From: Pseudomonas pseudonitroreducens
Lineage (GTDB): Bacteria > Pseudomonadota > Gammaproteobacteria > Pseudomonadales > Pseudomonadaceae
NCBI RefSeq assembly: GCF_021603645.1
Contig: NZ_BQHJ01000009.1
Coordinates: 276,006-340,005 of the forward strand
Direction of reading: 5' to 3'
Length of the DNA: 64,000 nt
Shown: one piece after another, positions 52,694 through 60,826 of the stretch
Layout of the letters: every line of letters begins with the position of its first letter
Position numbering within the stretch: position 1 is the first letter of the stretch
The notes under the pieces: generated by a model
Database searches by the model: none
The model's input: the letters and a program-made list of their open reading frames with translations, nothing else
Told to the model about the DNA's origin: nothing
Made by a program: the position numbers and the translations under genes

Positions 52694-53698
52694 TCACTGC
52701 GCGTACAGCGCTTCCAGCCTGGCAGCTTTTTGCCGAACCGTCTGAACCCATGATTCTGGCTCATGCACCCGCACGTTTTCCCCAAGCCCGAATATCCACC
52801 AAAGCGTCTCCTGATCGTCCGGCACCTTAGCGCGCAGGCGTTTCCAGTCGCTGCCGTCTAGGGCTTCTAGGCTTTGTTGCGGACTCAGTGGGGTTTCGCT
52901 AAGTAGCCAAGCGATCGACGGTGACACGTCGGCGATCAGGTCCACCTGTTCGATGGGGACGGCGGCATTGAGGTGCTGGCGGATGTAACAGTCGATCTCG
53001 AAGTCGGGGTGTTCGCGGGCCTCGGTGTCGAGGCACTCGGCATGGCGGATGCGATGCAGGGCGAACTGGCGCAGGTCGTCGTAGCCATCGACGGTGCCGA
53101 TCAGGTAGCCAATGGACTGCCGAGAGACTAGGCCGGCGGGGTGGATCAGCAGCGTCTTGACCTCGCCCTTGCTGCGGCTGAGGTAGTCGACTTTCAACTG
53201 GCGGGCCGCCAGCAGTGCGCCGGAGACTGCCCGCCAGACCTCGGCGTCGACCTGGGCTGGCTGCAGGGCCTTGCCGTTGGGGTGTGTGCGAACGCGTCGG
53301 GCCCAGTGGGCCAGATCGTTCTGGCCGAGGTTGCCGAGGTAGTTACGCGCCTTGTTGAACTGCGGCATTAGCAGGTCCAGCACGCTCTGTGGCAGCAAGC
53401 TGCGTAGGTGGCTCTCGGCTAAGTAGAGGGCCAGCGCGGTAGAGGGGTCCATGTCGCGCAGCTCTAGCGGTGTGCCTTTCGTGTAGCTCCATTCATTGCG
53501 CCCACCCTTCTTGTTGCTGGTCAGCGAGAAGGGGGCGGAAAGCCGGTTCAGATCGCGCTGTACAGTGCGGAGCTCCACCCTGTAGCCACGGTCGTGCAGC
53601 TTTTCGAGCAGCGTCTGGGAAGAAATGTAGCGCGGGAATTCGGGGATCAGTCGCAATAGGGTCTGTTGCCTGAGGAGGGTGTCCTTGGCTTCGGACAT
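52694..53698 (-). CDS. WYL-domain transcription regulator (DeoR-type HTH)
   Basis: This 334-residue protein has an N-terminal winged helix (TLLRQQTLLRLI, then SQTLLEKLHDRGYRVELRTVQRDLNRLS), a WYL domain (about 165-235, VDYLSRSKGE...HPAGLVSRQSIGYLIG) and a WCX-like C-terminal region. It is the YafY/PafC-type architecture, distinct from the BrxR-like protein at 45612. The ATG at 53698 follows AAGGAAGTAG; a longer frame reaches 53746. It leads the membrane and dynamin genes on the same strand and probably controls them in response to DNA damage or phage signals. Confidence 0.87.
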   Translation of the reverse strand: MSEAKDTLLRQQTLLRLIPEFPRYISSQTLLEKLHDRGYRVELRTVQRDLNRLSAPFSLTSNKKGGRNEWSYTKGTPLELRDMDPSTALALYLAESHLRSLLPQSVLDLLMPQFNKARNYLGNLGQNDLAHWARRVRTHPNGKALQPAQVDAEVWRAVSGALLAARQLKVDYLSRSKGEVKTLLIHPAGLVSRQSIGYLIGTVDGYDDLRQFALHRIRHAECLDTEAREHPDFEIDCYIRQHLNAAVPIEQVDLIADVSPSIAWLLSETPLSPQQSLEALDGSDWKRLRAKVPDDQETLWWIFGLGENVRVHEPESWVQTVRQKAARLEALYAQ

Positions 53699-53722
53699 AA
53701 CTACTTCCTTGTCATCTTTAAC

Positions 53723-53767
53723 TGGAGTGAGGTTTGTTAGCGTCACTTATATGGCGAATTTACTCCA
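53723..53767. promoter_or_regulatory. Possible operator half-sites before the WYL regulator
   Basis: TGGAGT at 53723-53728 and its inverse ACTCCA at 53762-53767 flank an AT-rich 33-bp spacer upstream of the regulator start. The spacing suggests two half-sites, one per dimer. The match is short and could be chance. The following 53768-54067 shows no gene. Confidence 0.35.
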
Positions 53768-54067
53768 AATAGATGGCATTTTGATATGGCCCTGATATAC
53801 GCGACTCTTCTCGACCGAGCGGCGCAGCCGTTAGGCGCCGAGTCGGGGCGGATGGAAGAGATCGTACCTGGTGGAGGCGTCAAACTCTGTCGCTGGTAAT
53901 GTGGACGAGGCTAGGGCAGTCCGCCTCGGCTCGGTTCGGCGCCACGGTATCAAGGCCGTAAGGTATCTCGTCAAAGGTGCTTAGCACCTGCGCTTGAGGC
54001 ATAGAGGAGGCGTTGTTTGCGGATGGGCATCCTCTGACAGTCGGGTATGCCGCAGGCCAATATGTAG

Positions 54068-54418
54068 TGGTCTAGTGATCCCGGACACCGATTAAGGCGA
54101 AAATCTTCGCTGTCAAAGAGGTGCCTGATGAGCAAGCAATGACGTATGTTTTCCACCGAGTTCAAGCGAGAGGCGGCAACCCTGGTCTTGGATCAGGGCT
54201 ACAGCCATATCGAGGCTTGCCGTTCGTTGGGCGTCGTGGATTTGGCCTTGCTCCGTTGGGTGAAACAACTCCAAGACGAGCGCCATGGCGTTATCCCGAA
54301 GAGTAGAAGATCCAGGAGCTGGAGGCTCGGATCAACCGGCTGGAACGGGAGAAAGCGATCCTAAAAAAGGTTACCGCTCCCTTGATGTCGGACGAACTCA
54401 GTCGTACGCGCTTATAGA
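54068..54418 (+). mobile_element. IS3-family remnant (orfA fragment with terminal repeat)
   Basis: An OrfA-type helix-turn-helix protein begins near 54146 (FSTEFKREAATLVLDQGYSHIEACRSLGV). It is broken near 54300 by a frameshift giving an early stop at 54307. The second frame resumes IQELEARINRLEREKAIL and ends at a stop at 54416-54418, with the CTAAAAAAG slippery-type run. Sequence from about 54068 (TAGTGATCCCGGACACCG) looks like the left terminal repeat. The orfB transposase and right end are missing, so the element cannot move itself. It marks an old recombination point between the defence block and the following small genes. Confidence 0.8.
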
Positions 54419-54426
54419 CCAGTCGA

Positions 54427-54888
54427 GTGAGTAGGAGTCGGTGGAAGTGGTCTGATCAGCTTTCGATGTGGCGCGGTCTTGCTACTACGCCCACCGTCTT
54501 CGAAGTCGCCGAAGACATCGACACCCCGGCTAACGTCTCGCGGGCGGATACGGTGACCCAGGCCAATAGCGTCGCCGAGCTGATTCGGATGCTGCTCGCC
54601 CTGCGCACTCTGAGGTTGGCCTACGACCTGCTGCCCAATCCGGATAACTTCGAGGCCTGGCATACCCACAGCGGCTGCGTTACGGAAACCCTCGAAAGCC
54701 TGCGGTGCAGCGTGGCTGAGGATGGCGCGATCGCCTCGCAAGCCGCGTGTGACGCTACCGAGCGCGTTCGTGAAATGGCCGAGTCGACTGTGAAAACCAC
54801 TCGCAGAGTGGATGGAGCTACGCTGGATCTTGTGCAGTTAGGTGAGGACCTGCAGCAGATGACACGGCAGTTCCGTAACGTTGATTAG
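54427..54888 (+). pseudogene. ORF of 153 codons behind the IS remnant, possibly composite
   Basis: The open frame begins a few bases after the IS remnant. Its first 25 residues are low-complexity junction-like sequence. The rest is helical (VTQANSVAELIRMLLALRTLRLAYDLL, then RVREMAESTVKTTRRVDG). The end, LVQLGEDLQQMTRQFR, weakly resembles the C-terminal tail of chemotaxis receptors. No start with a good ribosome site was found. It is most likely the fused 3' remnant of a gene truncated by the insertion, rather than an intact gene. Confidence 0.35.
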
Positions 54889-54940
54889 GTTAGTTCAGAG
54901 TGCTGCGTTCGCCGGTTCAATCCTCGACCGGAAGCGGACC

Positions 54941-54967
54941 ATGGTTCGTTTGTTAAGAACGAACCAT
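54941..54967. repeat. Perfect inverted repeat, 10-bp arms
   Basis: ATGGTTCGTT and AACGAACCAT are perfectly complementary around TGTTAAG. There is no T-run. It may be a protein-binding site, a hairpin or a junction scar near the minus-strand gene that ends at 55005. Confidence 0.6.
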
Positions 54968-55004
54968 TATCGACAGCAGTGAGCTGAGATCCTCAGATTT
55001 GGCG

Positions 55005-55349
55005 CTATTTCTTATAGGTAACATGGATGCTCGACGCGAAGAGGTTCTTGGCAATTTCGTAGTCGGGGTTCCATGTGGCGATGTTGTGGGCGGCTATTGC
55101 GATGCCTGATAGGGCTCCCAGGAGACCTGTTACCCCACCGGCAACCGATGCGCCTGCAGCGGCAATGCGACCGAATGTATATATGCGGCACTTGAGTCCC
55201 TGGGATTCAATCAGTCGCTCTAGGGTTTCGACGGTTGAGTGGAGTTTTATTGACTCAATATTTGCCAGAGTGAAGCTTTCTTTCTTTTTGATTTTTTCAA
55301 TAATTTTTTCGTTCGAGATTTCATTTATGTTGTAGACGTTAATGTCCAT
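55005..55349 (-). CDS. Hypothetical protein with glycine-zipper segment, 114 residues
   Basis: The first half is charged and helical (DINVYNINEISNEKIIEKIKKKESF). A Gly/Ala-rich hydrophobic stretch follows (IAAAGASVAGGVTGLLGALSGIAIAAHNIATW) resembling a glycine zipper, then DYEIAKNLF. This suggests membrane association or pore-like packing. The ATG at 55349 follows AAGGCGG; the frame extends further upstream without a site. It is AT-richer than the island average, so probably a separate acquisition. I have a faint recollection of similar enterobacterial small proteins but no assigned function. Confidence 0.65.
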   Translation of the reverse strand: MDINVYNINEISNEKIIEKIKKKESFTLANIESIKLHSTVETLERLIESQGLKCRIYTFGRIAAAGASVAGGVTGLLGALSGIAIAAHNIATWNPDYEIAKNLFASSIHVTYKK

Positions 55350-55446
55350 AGAGTACCGCCTTGATGATTTTGAGGGGCTGGGTTCGAAAGGTGACAAAAA
55401 AAGAAAGCGATGACAGGAGCACTACACCCCTGTCATCGAGTTTTGT

Positions 55447-56031
55447 TTATGGTTCTTTCCCTTCCTTGCAACGGTGGGCCCACTCTTCAAGTGCGTCGTA
55501 AATGATGGGAGCTTCCTGGCCGTTCTGTTTCCGGAAGACAGCAGCCCATTTGTCTACACAGGCAGAAACCTCTGGGTCGTCTTGTTCATCAGGCGAGTCC
55601 GCAACCTTCAAGGCGGCTGCCATCTCACCGCCATTCTCGGGGCCGGTTCCTTTCAAATAGGCAACAATGCGATTGTCTTTGGCGTTTCCTAGATAGTATC
55701 CGCGCACTAAAACTATCGGCGTCTTGTCTTGTTGCTTTATCTGACCGGCATATTCACCGGTAGAGTAATAAAGGCCGCTGGGGTTTTGCCCTTGATATTC
55801 GCAGACACCTTGTTTGCAGAAGACCACTTCACGAGTTTCAAGGATCTGGATTTGGCCATTGTCCATCTTGTAAGGAAGTCTCGCGGGGATGTCTGGTGTC
55901 GAGCAGTCGAGCCAGAACTTGTTTTGCTGGCTCTGCGGGCATTCTTGTACTTCCGGTGCTTGCCATGCAGCTGCGCCGAGAGCGTACAGGCTGACTGCCC
56001 AACCCAGTATCGAGGCCAAGAGAATTTTCAT
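55447..56031 (-). CDS. Secreted or periplasmic hypothetical protein, 194 residues
   Basis: An N-terminal signal peptide (MKILLASILGWAVSLYALGAAAWQ) with a likely cleavage after GAAA directs it across the inner membrane. The mature part has several Cys (VQECPQ, LDCSTP, FCKQGVCEYQ, SACVDKW, HRCKEG) expected to pair as disulfides. No enzymatic motif is recognised. The ATG at 56031 is preferred over 56037. It lies 97 bp upstream of the glycine-zipper gene on the same strand and is divergent from the Xre regulator; a two-gene unit under that regulator is possible. Confidence 0.75.
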   Translation of the reverse strand: MKILLASILGWAVSLYALGAAAWQAPEVQECPQSQQNKFWLDCSTPDIPARLPYKMDNGQIQILETREVVFCKQGVCEYQGQNPSGLYYSTGEYAGQIKQQDKTPIVLVRGYYLGNAKDNRIVAYLKGTGPENGGEMAAALKVADSPDEQDDPEVSACVDKWAAVFRKQNGQEAPIIYDALEEWAHRCKEGKEP

Positions 56032-56156
56032 GGGCATTTTGCAGTTTCCTTTTGCTGTGGCTCATGACTAGACGGCGCTTTTGATGACGCCTGCTTTAAT
56101 GAAATGGGTCGTAAATACCGTGGTCGTTTTGGCATCATAACGCGACGATTTTTGCC

Positions 56157-56402
56157 ATGGCAAGAATCTCCGCGACCCTAGACAAAGACCACGACCTCCT
56201 GAAGCTGGGAGCTGCCGTGCGTGCTCGCCGTCTCGCCCTAGAACTCTCCCAGGAGGCGCTGGCGGACGCGGCTTCGATCGATCGTTCTCATATGGGGAAG
56301 ATCGAGCGGGGCGAGCGGAATGTCACCTTTCTGAACATCTGTCGAATCGCAGCGGCGATTCGCTGCAAACCGTCAGATCTGCTTATTGACGCCGGGCTTT
56401 AG
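56157..56402 (+). CDS. Xre-family helix-turn-helix regulator, 81 residues
   Basis: The helix-turn-helix occupies about residues 15-70: LGAAVRARRLALELSQEALADAASIDRSHMGKIERGERNVTFLNICRIAAAI. It is a stand-alone DNA-binding domain of phage-repressor type. It is divergent from the secreted-protein gene across 125 bp and convergent with a tiny membrane gene. Such small Xre proteins often control conjugative-element or toxin-antitoxin genes, but no toxin partner was found next to it. Confidence 0.88.
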   Translation: MARISATLDKDHDLLKLGAAVRARRLALELSQEALADAASIDRSHMGKIERGERNVTFLNICRIAAAIRCKPSDLLIDAGL

Positions 56403-56412
56403 CGTGCCAGGG

Positions 56413-56583
56413 TCACGGAGCCTGCCGGTTGAGTAAGTGGCCGAAAAGACAGCAGGCCAGCACGAATACCAAAAGCACAGGCCAGAAGCGCAGCATCAGA
56501 AATAGCACTGCGCTGGCCACCGCACAGCTGGCCAGAACGCCGAGAAAGACGAATAGCGAACCAAAGAAACGCACCAGGTTCAT
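56413..56583 (-). CDS. Tiny membrane protein, 56 residues
   Basis: The gene starts at ATG 56583 behind a strong GAGGAGGA ribosome site and ends at TGA 56413. The product has two hydrophobic segments, FFGSLFVFLGVLASCAVASA and PVLLVFVLACCLFGHLL, with a short link. It should be an inner-membrane protein. It follows the hydrolase-like gene on the same strand by 46 bp and closes that cassette. It is too short for most gene finders, and no family is recognised. Confidence 0.7.
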   Translation of the reverse strand: MNLVRFFGSLFVFLGVLASCAVASAVLFLMLRFWPVLLVFVLACCLFGHLLNRQAP

Positions 56584-56629
56584 GGCGCGATCCTCCTCGT
56601 AGGTTGAGTGGTGGGAGATGCCGCGGATA

Positions 56630-57550
56630 TCACTCCGCGGCGTATTGGGCCCGAGCTTCGGCGCGGGCTTTCAGCAGCGTCGACAAGGTGGGTTTTGATG
56701 CAGCTTGTGGTTCTGCAGCAGGAGCCGTTGAAGGTGGCGACTCGGGGGCCGGCTCCGGGAAGAACTCTTCGGCGATGGCACCGGTCTCCTCGTCGCTGTC
56801 TTCGAAGGCACCATTGGCGAAGCCCAGCCGTGCGGTGGCATCCAGTGCCACCTGGTCGAAGCCTGAGGCCTGACGTGCTTCATCGAGCTCCCGGGCCTGC
56901 AGCAGCGCTTCCTCCATCGACAGGTCACTGCGCACCGTGATGTCGACGTAGAAGATTGGCGAGCCGTGGCTCTGTCGGGTGGACTTGCCGCGCAGACGCA
57001 GCTCCAGTGGCAGACACGCCAGGCGGTTGCCCGAGATCGCCTGCAGGTACTGCAGGCGGGCCGCCAGGGTACGAATGCTGTTGAAGCCGGTGGTGCGGAA
57101 CACGAAGCTGCCCAGTGGATCCTCATCGCCGATGGCGACGTTGAGGCGGCCGTAGGGTTTGCACGCACCGCCCTTGGCCAACGGACAGCCATCCGGCGAA
57201 GGGCAGGGCAGCGACGCGATGCCATCCTGGCCACGACGTTTGCAGGTCTCGCCATTGCCGACACACAGCGGCCGCCCAGACTGCCGATCGAACAGGCAGT
57301 ACTCGGCGCGGAAATTCAGCTCCGGCGCGTTGAATAGCAGGCGGATCGGAATGCTGCGAATCTTGCCGCCCTGGGCCTTGCGCAGCTCCTCGTCCAGGGG
57401 ATGCGCCAGCCAGCCATCGCGGAGCTGGACCTGCGAGGTGAGGGTGAATTGATCGTCCTTCTCCGGCAGACGCTTGCCGTTCTTCTCGACGACCTTGCCT
57501 ATGGAAATCCGCCCGAGCACCGGCGGGGTAATGGCCAAGCCTTTGAGCAT
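56630..57550 (-). CDS. ICE/plasmid-type hydrolase or metal-binding protein
   Basis: This 306-residue protein starts MLKGLAITPPVLGRISIGKVV and has Cys-containing segments (CVGNGETCKRRG, LPCPSPDGCPLAKGGACKPYGRL) that fit zinc binding. Its acidic C-terminus (EDSDEETGAIAEEFFPEP) is flexible. Proteins like this, labelled hydrolase or metal-binding, travel with the YqaJ exonuclease and DUF932 genes in Pseudomonas integrative elements. It may be a single-strand annealing or recombination accessory by analogy with phage exonuclease-annealase pairs. The ATG at 57550 has GGAGAAA upstream. Function is uncertain. Confidence 0.7.
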   Translation of the reverse strand: MLKGLAITPPVLGRISIGKVVEKNGKRLPEKDDQFTLTSQVQLRDGWLAHPLDEELRKAQGGKIRSIPIRLLFNAPELNFRAEYCLFDRQSGRPLCVGNGETCKRRGQDGIASLPCPSPDGCPLAKGGACKPYGRLNVAIGDEDPLGSFVFRTTGFNSIRTLAARLQYLQAISGNRLACLPLELRLRGKSTRQSHGSPIFYVDITVRSDLSMEEALLQARELDEARQASGFDQVALDATARLGFANGAFEDSDEETGAIAEEFFPEPAPESPPSTAPAAEPQAASKPTLSTLLKARAEARAQYAAE

Positions 57551-57572
57551 GGTGTTTCTCCAGTGGATGAAT

Positions 57573-57613
57573 AAAAAAGACCACCCCAGCGCAGGGGAAA
57601 CGCCGGGGTGGTC
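57573..57613 (-). terminator. Terminator between yqaJ-like and hydrolase-like genes
   Basis: On the minus strand GACCACCCCGGCG pairs with CGCTGGGGTGGTC and is followed by six T. It lies within the operon, just before the ribosome site of the next gene. Confidence 0.85.
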
Positions 57614-57629
57614 AGTGGGGGAATCGAAA

Positions 57630-58634
57630 TCAGGTGATCAGGAAGCGCCGGCTGCCGACCTTGGTGGTGGGGTAGCGCGCCAGCAGGTAGGGTTTTTCCT
57701 TGAGCAACAGAGGAACATCGAGCGCCACACTGTCCTTGGCCTTGCGCCAGGACACCGTGCCATTGGCGAATAGCGCGCGACTGCTATCGCCCATGGCTTG
57801 TTGCAATTGCTGCTTCAGCTCGGCCTCGCGCTTGCTCTGCAGCTCCAGGCTGGCGCGTACCGTCTGCAGCTCATCGAAGGCGGCCGACAACACCGAATCC
57901 TGGGTGAAGTCCAGGGTGTGCCCTTGGTCCTCCGGGTACAGGCAGCGCAGGGCCTGATCCGCCGACTCGGAGCCATCCGCCGGCGGTGGCGTAACACGTT
58001 GCACGTAGGACCAGAAGTCGCGCTCCAGCTCGATCAACCGAGCAATGAGCTCCTCGTCGCGCTCGATGCGATGGATCTCCAGGTGCTGGCCACCGAGCAG
58101 CACGGCTACGTCAGCCGCCTGCTTACCGGTGACGGCTAGCTGGTGCATCACCTGCAACTGCACGTACACCGGCACACCTTCCTTCCAGAGACGGGCTCCG
58201 TTGATGCCAGCGGTCTTGCATTCGAGGATCTGCACGTCGCTGGCGCCGATCACCTCGCGGTCGATGTTGGCCAGCATCCAGTCCTGCTTCGGATCCGGAT
58301 GCTGTAGCACGGCATTGATCCGCCGCACTCGGTTGCCGGTACGCCGGGCGTAGTGGTTGGCGACGATGGGCTCTAGGATGTTGCCCCAGTAGGTCGGACT
58401 TTCCTCGTCGTTGGGATCGCTCTTGGGCAGCCCGGCATCGCGGCCGGTTTTTTCCAGCCACAGCTCCAACTGCGACTTGTAGGGGTTGAGGCCGACTGCC
58501 GCCGCGGCGTCAGAGCTGCCGATCCCGTACTTGCGTACGGCCAGCCAGTCGTCACGGGACAGGTCCTTAGTACCGACCAGGCGCAGGGCAGGGCGCTGTC
58601 GTGTTCTGTTGGGAGTGGAGTGGGCATGGGGCAT
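57630..58634 (-). CDS. YqaJ-like viral recombinase / lambda-type exonuclease
   Basis: This 334-residue protein has the YqaJ fold motifs in order: GIGSSDAAAAVGLNPYKSQLELWLEKTG, EPIVANHYARRTG, the catalytic ANIDREVIG...ILECKTAG (D and E-x-K), and VQLQVMHQLAVTG. It should degrade the 5' strand of double-stranded DNA to give 3' tails for annealing-based recombination of the element. The ATG at 58634 has GGAGAAAA upstream; a longer frame to 58784 runs through a terminator and is unlikely. It stands between the DUF932 and hydrolase-like genes, the usual cassette order in Pseudomonas ICEs. Confidence 0.9.
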   Translation of the reverse strand: MPHAHSTPNRTRQRPALRLVGTKDLSRDDWLAVRKYGIGSSDAAAAVGLNPYKSQLELWLEKTGRDAGLPKSDPNDEESPTYWGNILEPIVANHYARRTGNRVRRINAVLQHPDPKQDWMLANIDREVIGASDVQILECKTAGINGARLWKEGVPVYVQLQVMHQLAVTGKQAADVAVLLGGQHLEIHRIERDEELIARLIELERDFWSYVQRVTPPPADGSESADQALRCLYPEDQGHTLDFTQDSVLSAAFDELQTVRASLELQSKREAELKQQLQQAMGDSSRALFANGTVSWRKAKDSVALDVPLLLKEKPYLLARYPTTKVGSRRFLIT

Positions 58635-58652
58635 GAAGCTTTTCTCCGGGCA

Positions 58653-58685
58653 TAAAAAAGCCCGACCAGCAAAGCCAGTCGGGCG
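58653..58685 (-). terminator. Terminator between DUF932 and yqaJ-like genes
   Basis: On the minus strand GCCCGAC and GTCGGGC pair around an 11-nt loop, followed by six T. It is just before the YqaJ ribosome site. Confidence 0.8.
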
Positions 58686-58717
58686 TTTCAGAGCGTGGGT
58701 GGGGAAGGCAGAGAAGG

Positions 58718-59686
58718 TCAGGCCACCAGCTTTAAGGCTGCGTCCAGGGCGCGTTGCTTGATCACTGCGCCTTGGCCGAACCATGCCGAATCGACGCGGT
58801 ACTCGTTGCTGCGCGCGCGGCGATCGTGGTCAACATACTCGGTGACGGCATTGAGCAACCCCCAGGCAGTACCATTGGCGGCCTCTAGCTGCGAACCCCG
58901 ACCGTGGCCTTCGTACAGACTTTGCACTCGACGCAACGCACGTTCGTTCGGCAACGCGTCCGGCAGCGGGTTGTTGGGTTGGGCATCGCAGAGCACCTGC
59001 ATGAAATAGCCTATCGCCTCGTGCCATTGCACCTTGCGCTCAGCCAGATGGCGCATGCGGTACATGAACTCATCCCATTGCGAGACGGCGACACCGAGCT
59101 GCTTTTTCACTACTTGTGCGTCGAAGCGGGTGTTGTGGGGAACCTTGATCGCCCGGGTAGCACCATCGATGGAGATGGTCAGAGTGTTGTTGCACACCAC
59201 ACGCACCGTAGTGGGCGTGGCAGTCGTGGCCAGGGTCCCGTCGCAGGACGTGGCCAGCAGTAGGTAGCCATTGACCAGGTCATTGCTTTTCAGCGAGGCA
59301 TTCTGCCCCGTACGCGCCAAGGCCCAGAACTTGCGACCACCTTTGAGCACACCGGCGGTTTCCAGCTCGTAGCCGGAGACTTCCGTGAGGTCGCGATAGA
59401 ACTCCAGAACCTCTCTCGGCTGCACTACCTGGTAGCGCTGTGAGACCACCGAGAGTGGGGCTTTGGTGTCGGATCGATAGAGCACTTTCTGCTCGGGGAA
59501 GGAGTGGATGCTGCCGAGGTGGCCGACCGCGTCCGCTTTGAAGTGGACCGGGCTTTCTTGGATCTGCCAATCCATCCCAGCTTCGCGTTGCCAGATATCC
59601 AGGGGTTGTTGCGGAGACAGCCGGCTACCCAGACCGTGCCACGGGGCTTCGCCGACATACGCTATACGTTCTACGAGATGAGCCAT
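58718..59686 (-). CDS. DUF932/phage-plasmid-like protein (TIGR03299-type)
   Basis: This 322-residue protein starts MAHLVERIAYVGEAPWHGLG, with the VGEAPWHGLG signature of DUF932/TIGR03299 proteins, followed by DWQIQESPV and YLLLATSCDGTLATTATPTTVRVVCNNTL. Such proteins are found on ICEs, plasmids and phages next to recombination exonucleases; the biochemical role is unknown. The ATG at 59686 is the family start; a longer frame to 59740 is discarded. It opens the three-gene cassette on the minus strand. Confidence 0.9.
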   Translation of the reverse strand: MAHLVERIAYVGEAPWHGLGSRLSPQQPLDIWQREAGMDWQIQESPVHFKADAVGHLGSIHSFPEQKVLYRSDTKAPLSVVSQRYQVVQPREVLEFYRDLTEVSGYELETAGVLKGGRKFWALARTGQNASLKSNDLVNGYLLLATSCDGTLATTATPTTVRVVCNNTLTISIDGATRAIKVPHNTRFDAQVVKKQLGVAVSQWDEFMYRMRHLAERKVQWHEAIGYFMQVLCDAQPNNPLPDALPNERALRRVQSLYEGHGRGSQLEAANGTAWGLLNAVTEYVDHDRRARSNEYRVDSAWFGQGAVIKQRALDAALKLVA

Positions 59687-59780
59687 GGTGAGTTTCCTTT
59701 GAGCAATAGCCGGCATAGAGCGCTGCGCGAAGCGCAGCACCGGCGAAAAGATGGATGGGAGAAGGGAAGGGGGAGGCCGG

Positions 59781-60110
59781 TCAGGTCGGCAGGTTGAAGC
59801 GATAGCCGCAATTCAGGCAGCGGTTGTTGGCGAGCACATGGCGATCCAGCTGTTCGCCGAGTTGAGCGCCAAGAGCGCAACCGCCGACGCCTCCAGTCAA
59901 TCCGCCGAGGATGGCGCCGGAGAGCAAGCCGAGAGTCATTCCAACAGGGCCGGCAGCAGCGCTAACCGTAGTGCCGGTTTGGCTGCTCGAGAGCACGGAG
60001 GAGGTACCCCGGGCGACGCCACCGATAGCACCAAAAATGGCGCCGATCTTCGTGGCAGGGCGGAGAGAGTCAATCTGGGTCGAGCTACAGCGAGGGCACT
60101 GCAATGACAT
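59781..60110 (-). CDS. Split zinc-ribbon, glycine-zipper small protein
   Basis: This 109-residue protein begins with CPRCSS (N-terminal CxxC) and ends with RCLNCGYRFN (C-terminal CxxC). The two knuckles can form one zinc ribbon across a hydrophobic Gly/Ala-rich hairpin (IGAIFGAIGGVA..., LLSGAILGGLTGGVGGCALGA). That middle looks like a glycine-zipper membrane hairpin with both termini on the same side. It lies 95 bp upstream of the DUF932 gene. Similar ORFs accompany this cassette in Pseudomonas elements; function is unknown. Confidence 0.75.
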   Translation of the reverse strand: MSLQCPRCSSTQIDSLRPATKIGAIFGAIGGVARGTSSVLSSSQTGTTVSAAAGPVGMTLGLLSGAILGGLTGGVGGCALGAQLGEQLDRHVLANNRCLNCGYRFNLPT

Positions 60111-60282
60111 GGATGAATACCTTTAGGGCCGGAATGTCATGGCAATGATGTAGGGCTGAAGTTTTTTTGAGTCTGTTTTGTTTCCGGTCAACTGGGATTT
60201 TTATTACATTTCGTTCTGATTTTTATTCCTTATAGACTCTCGCTGCTGGATTTCCTTATTTCATAAAGTGGAAGTCTGCCGA

Positions 60283-60362
60283 GAGAACTAACTAGACACC
60301 CAGAGAACTAACTCCTCCTGCTCGCCATCCCGCACGCACACGCACACGCACACGCACACGCG
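60283..60362. repeat. Direct repeats and CGCACA hexanucleotide tract
   Basis: AGAGAACTAACT occurs at about 60283-60294 and 60303-60314. A CGCACA-type hexamer then repeats about four times at 60335-60362. They lie in an otherwise gene-free AT-rich stretch (60111-60461) before an AlpA and a Gp2-like gene. Possible replication or protein-binding iterons; simple-repeat slippage is the alternative. Confidence 0.6.
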
Positions 60363-60461
60363 AGGGGACCTGTAAAAGTCCCCCGAAGCAGAATTGCTTT
60401 TCGATCATGCACGATTCTCTTAGAGTTGGTATTGCAAGCGAATAGGCATAAAGGTTCAGGT

Positions 60462-60686
60462 ATGGGTGAATATAAAATTCTTCGGATAAAACAGGTTTCG
60501 GCCGTCATAGGTTTATCTCGTTCGACAATTTATGATCGCATGAATCCATCATCTCCTCGCTATGATGAGAAATTTCCTAGGCCAATTAGAATTGGGAAGT
60601 CTTCTGTCGGCTGGTTGGAGTCAAGTTTGAATGAGTGGATTGAGTTGATGATGGGAAATGCTCAGGATGTTGCTTCTGTGGTTTGA
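60462..60686 (+). CDS. AlpA-family regulator (copy 3)
   Basis: This 74-residue protein carries IKQVSAVIGLSRSTIYDRM, FPRPIRIGKSSVGWLESSLNEWIE. It is the AlpA minimal winged helix, more distant from the two island copies at 17102 and 31940. The ATG at 60462 follows AAGG; the frame extends to 60426 without a site. Within an AT-rich module with a Gp2-like protein and integrase, it is likely the activator of satellite or prophage genes, as AlpA is in P4-like and CP4-57 elements. Confidence 0.85.
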   Translation: MGEYKILRIKQVSAVIGLSRSTIYDRMNPSSPRYDEKFPRPIRIGKSSVGWLESSLNEWIELMMGNAQDVASVV

Positions 60687-60826
60687 AGAGGTAACTAACT
60701 TTTATTTATGAATATTCTAAATTCTGGCTGATATTTTGCTTTCTGCCTGGAAGATTCCTTGGTTTGAAAGCGGATTATTTTTGGTTTATATGTTATTGGG
60801 TTTTTAAGTTTGTTATAGGAGGGTAT

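Noticed and set aside
54911-54931. T-arm-like GGTTCAATCC, considered as a tRNA fragment or attachment core
   Set aside because: No acceptor, D or anticodon stems could be folded around it and the flanking bases do not pair as a T-stem.
60335-60362. Hexamer repeat considered as a CRISPR array
   Set aside because: The units are 6 bp without spacers. No cas genes or repeat-spacer architecture were seen anywhere in the window.
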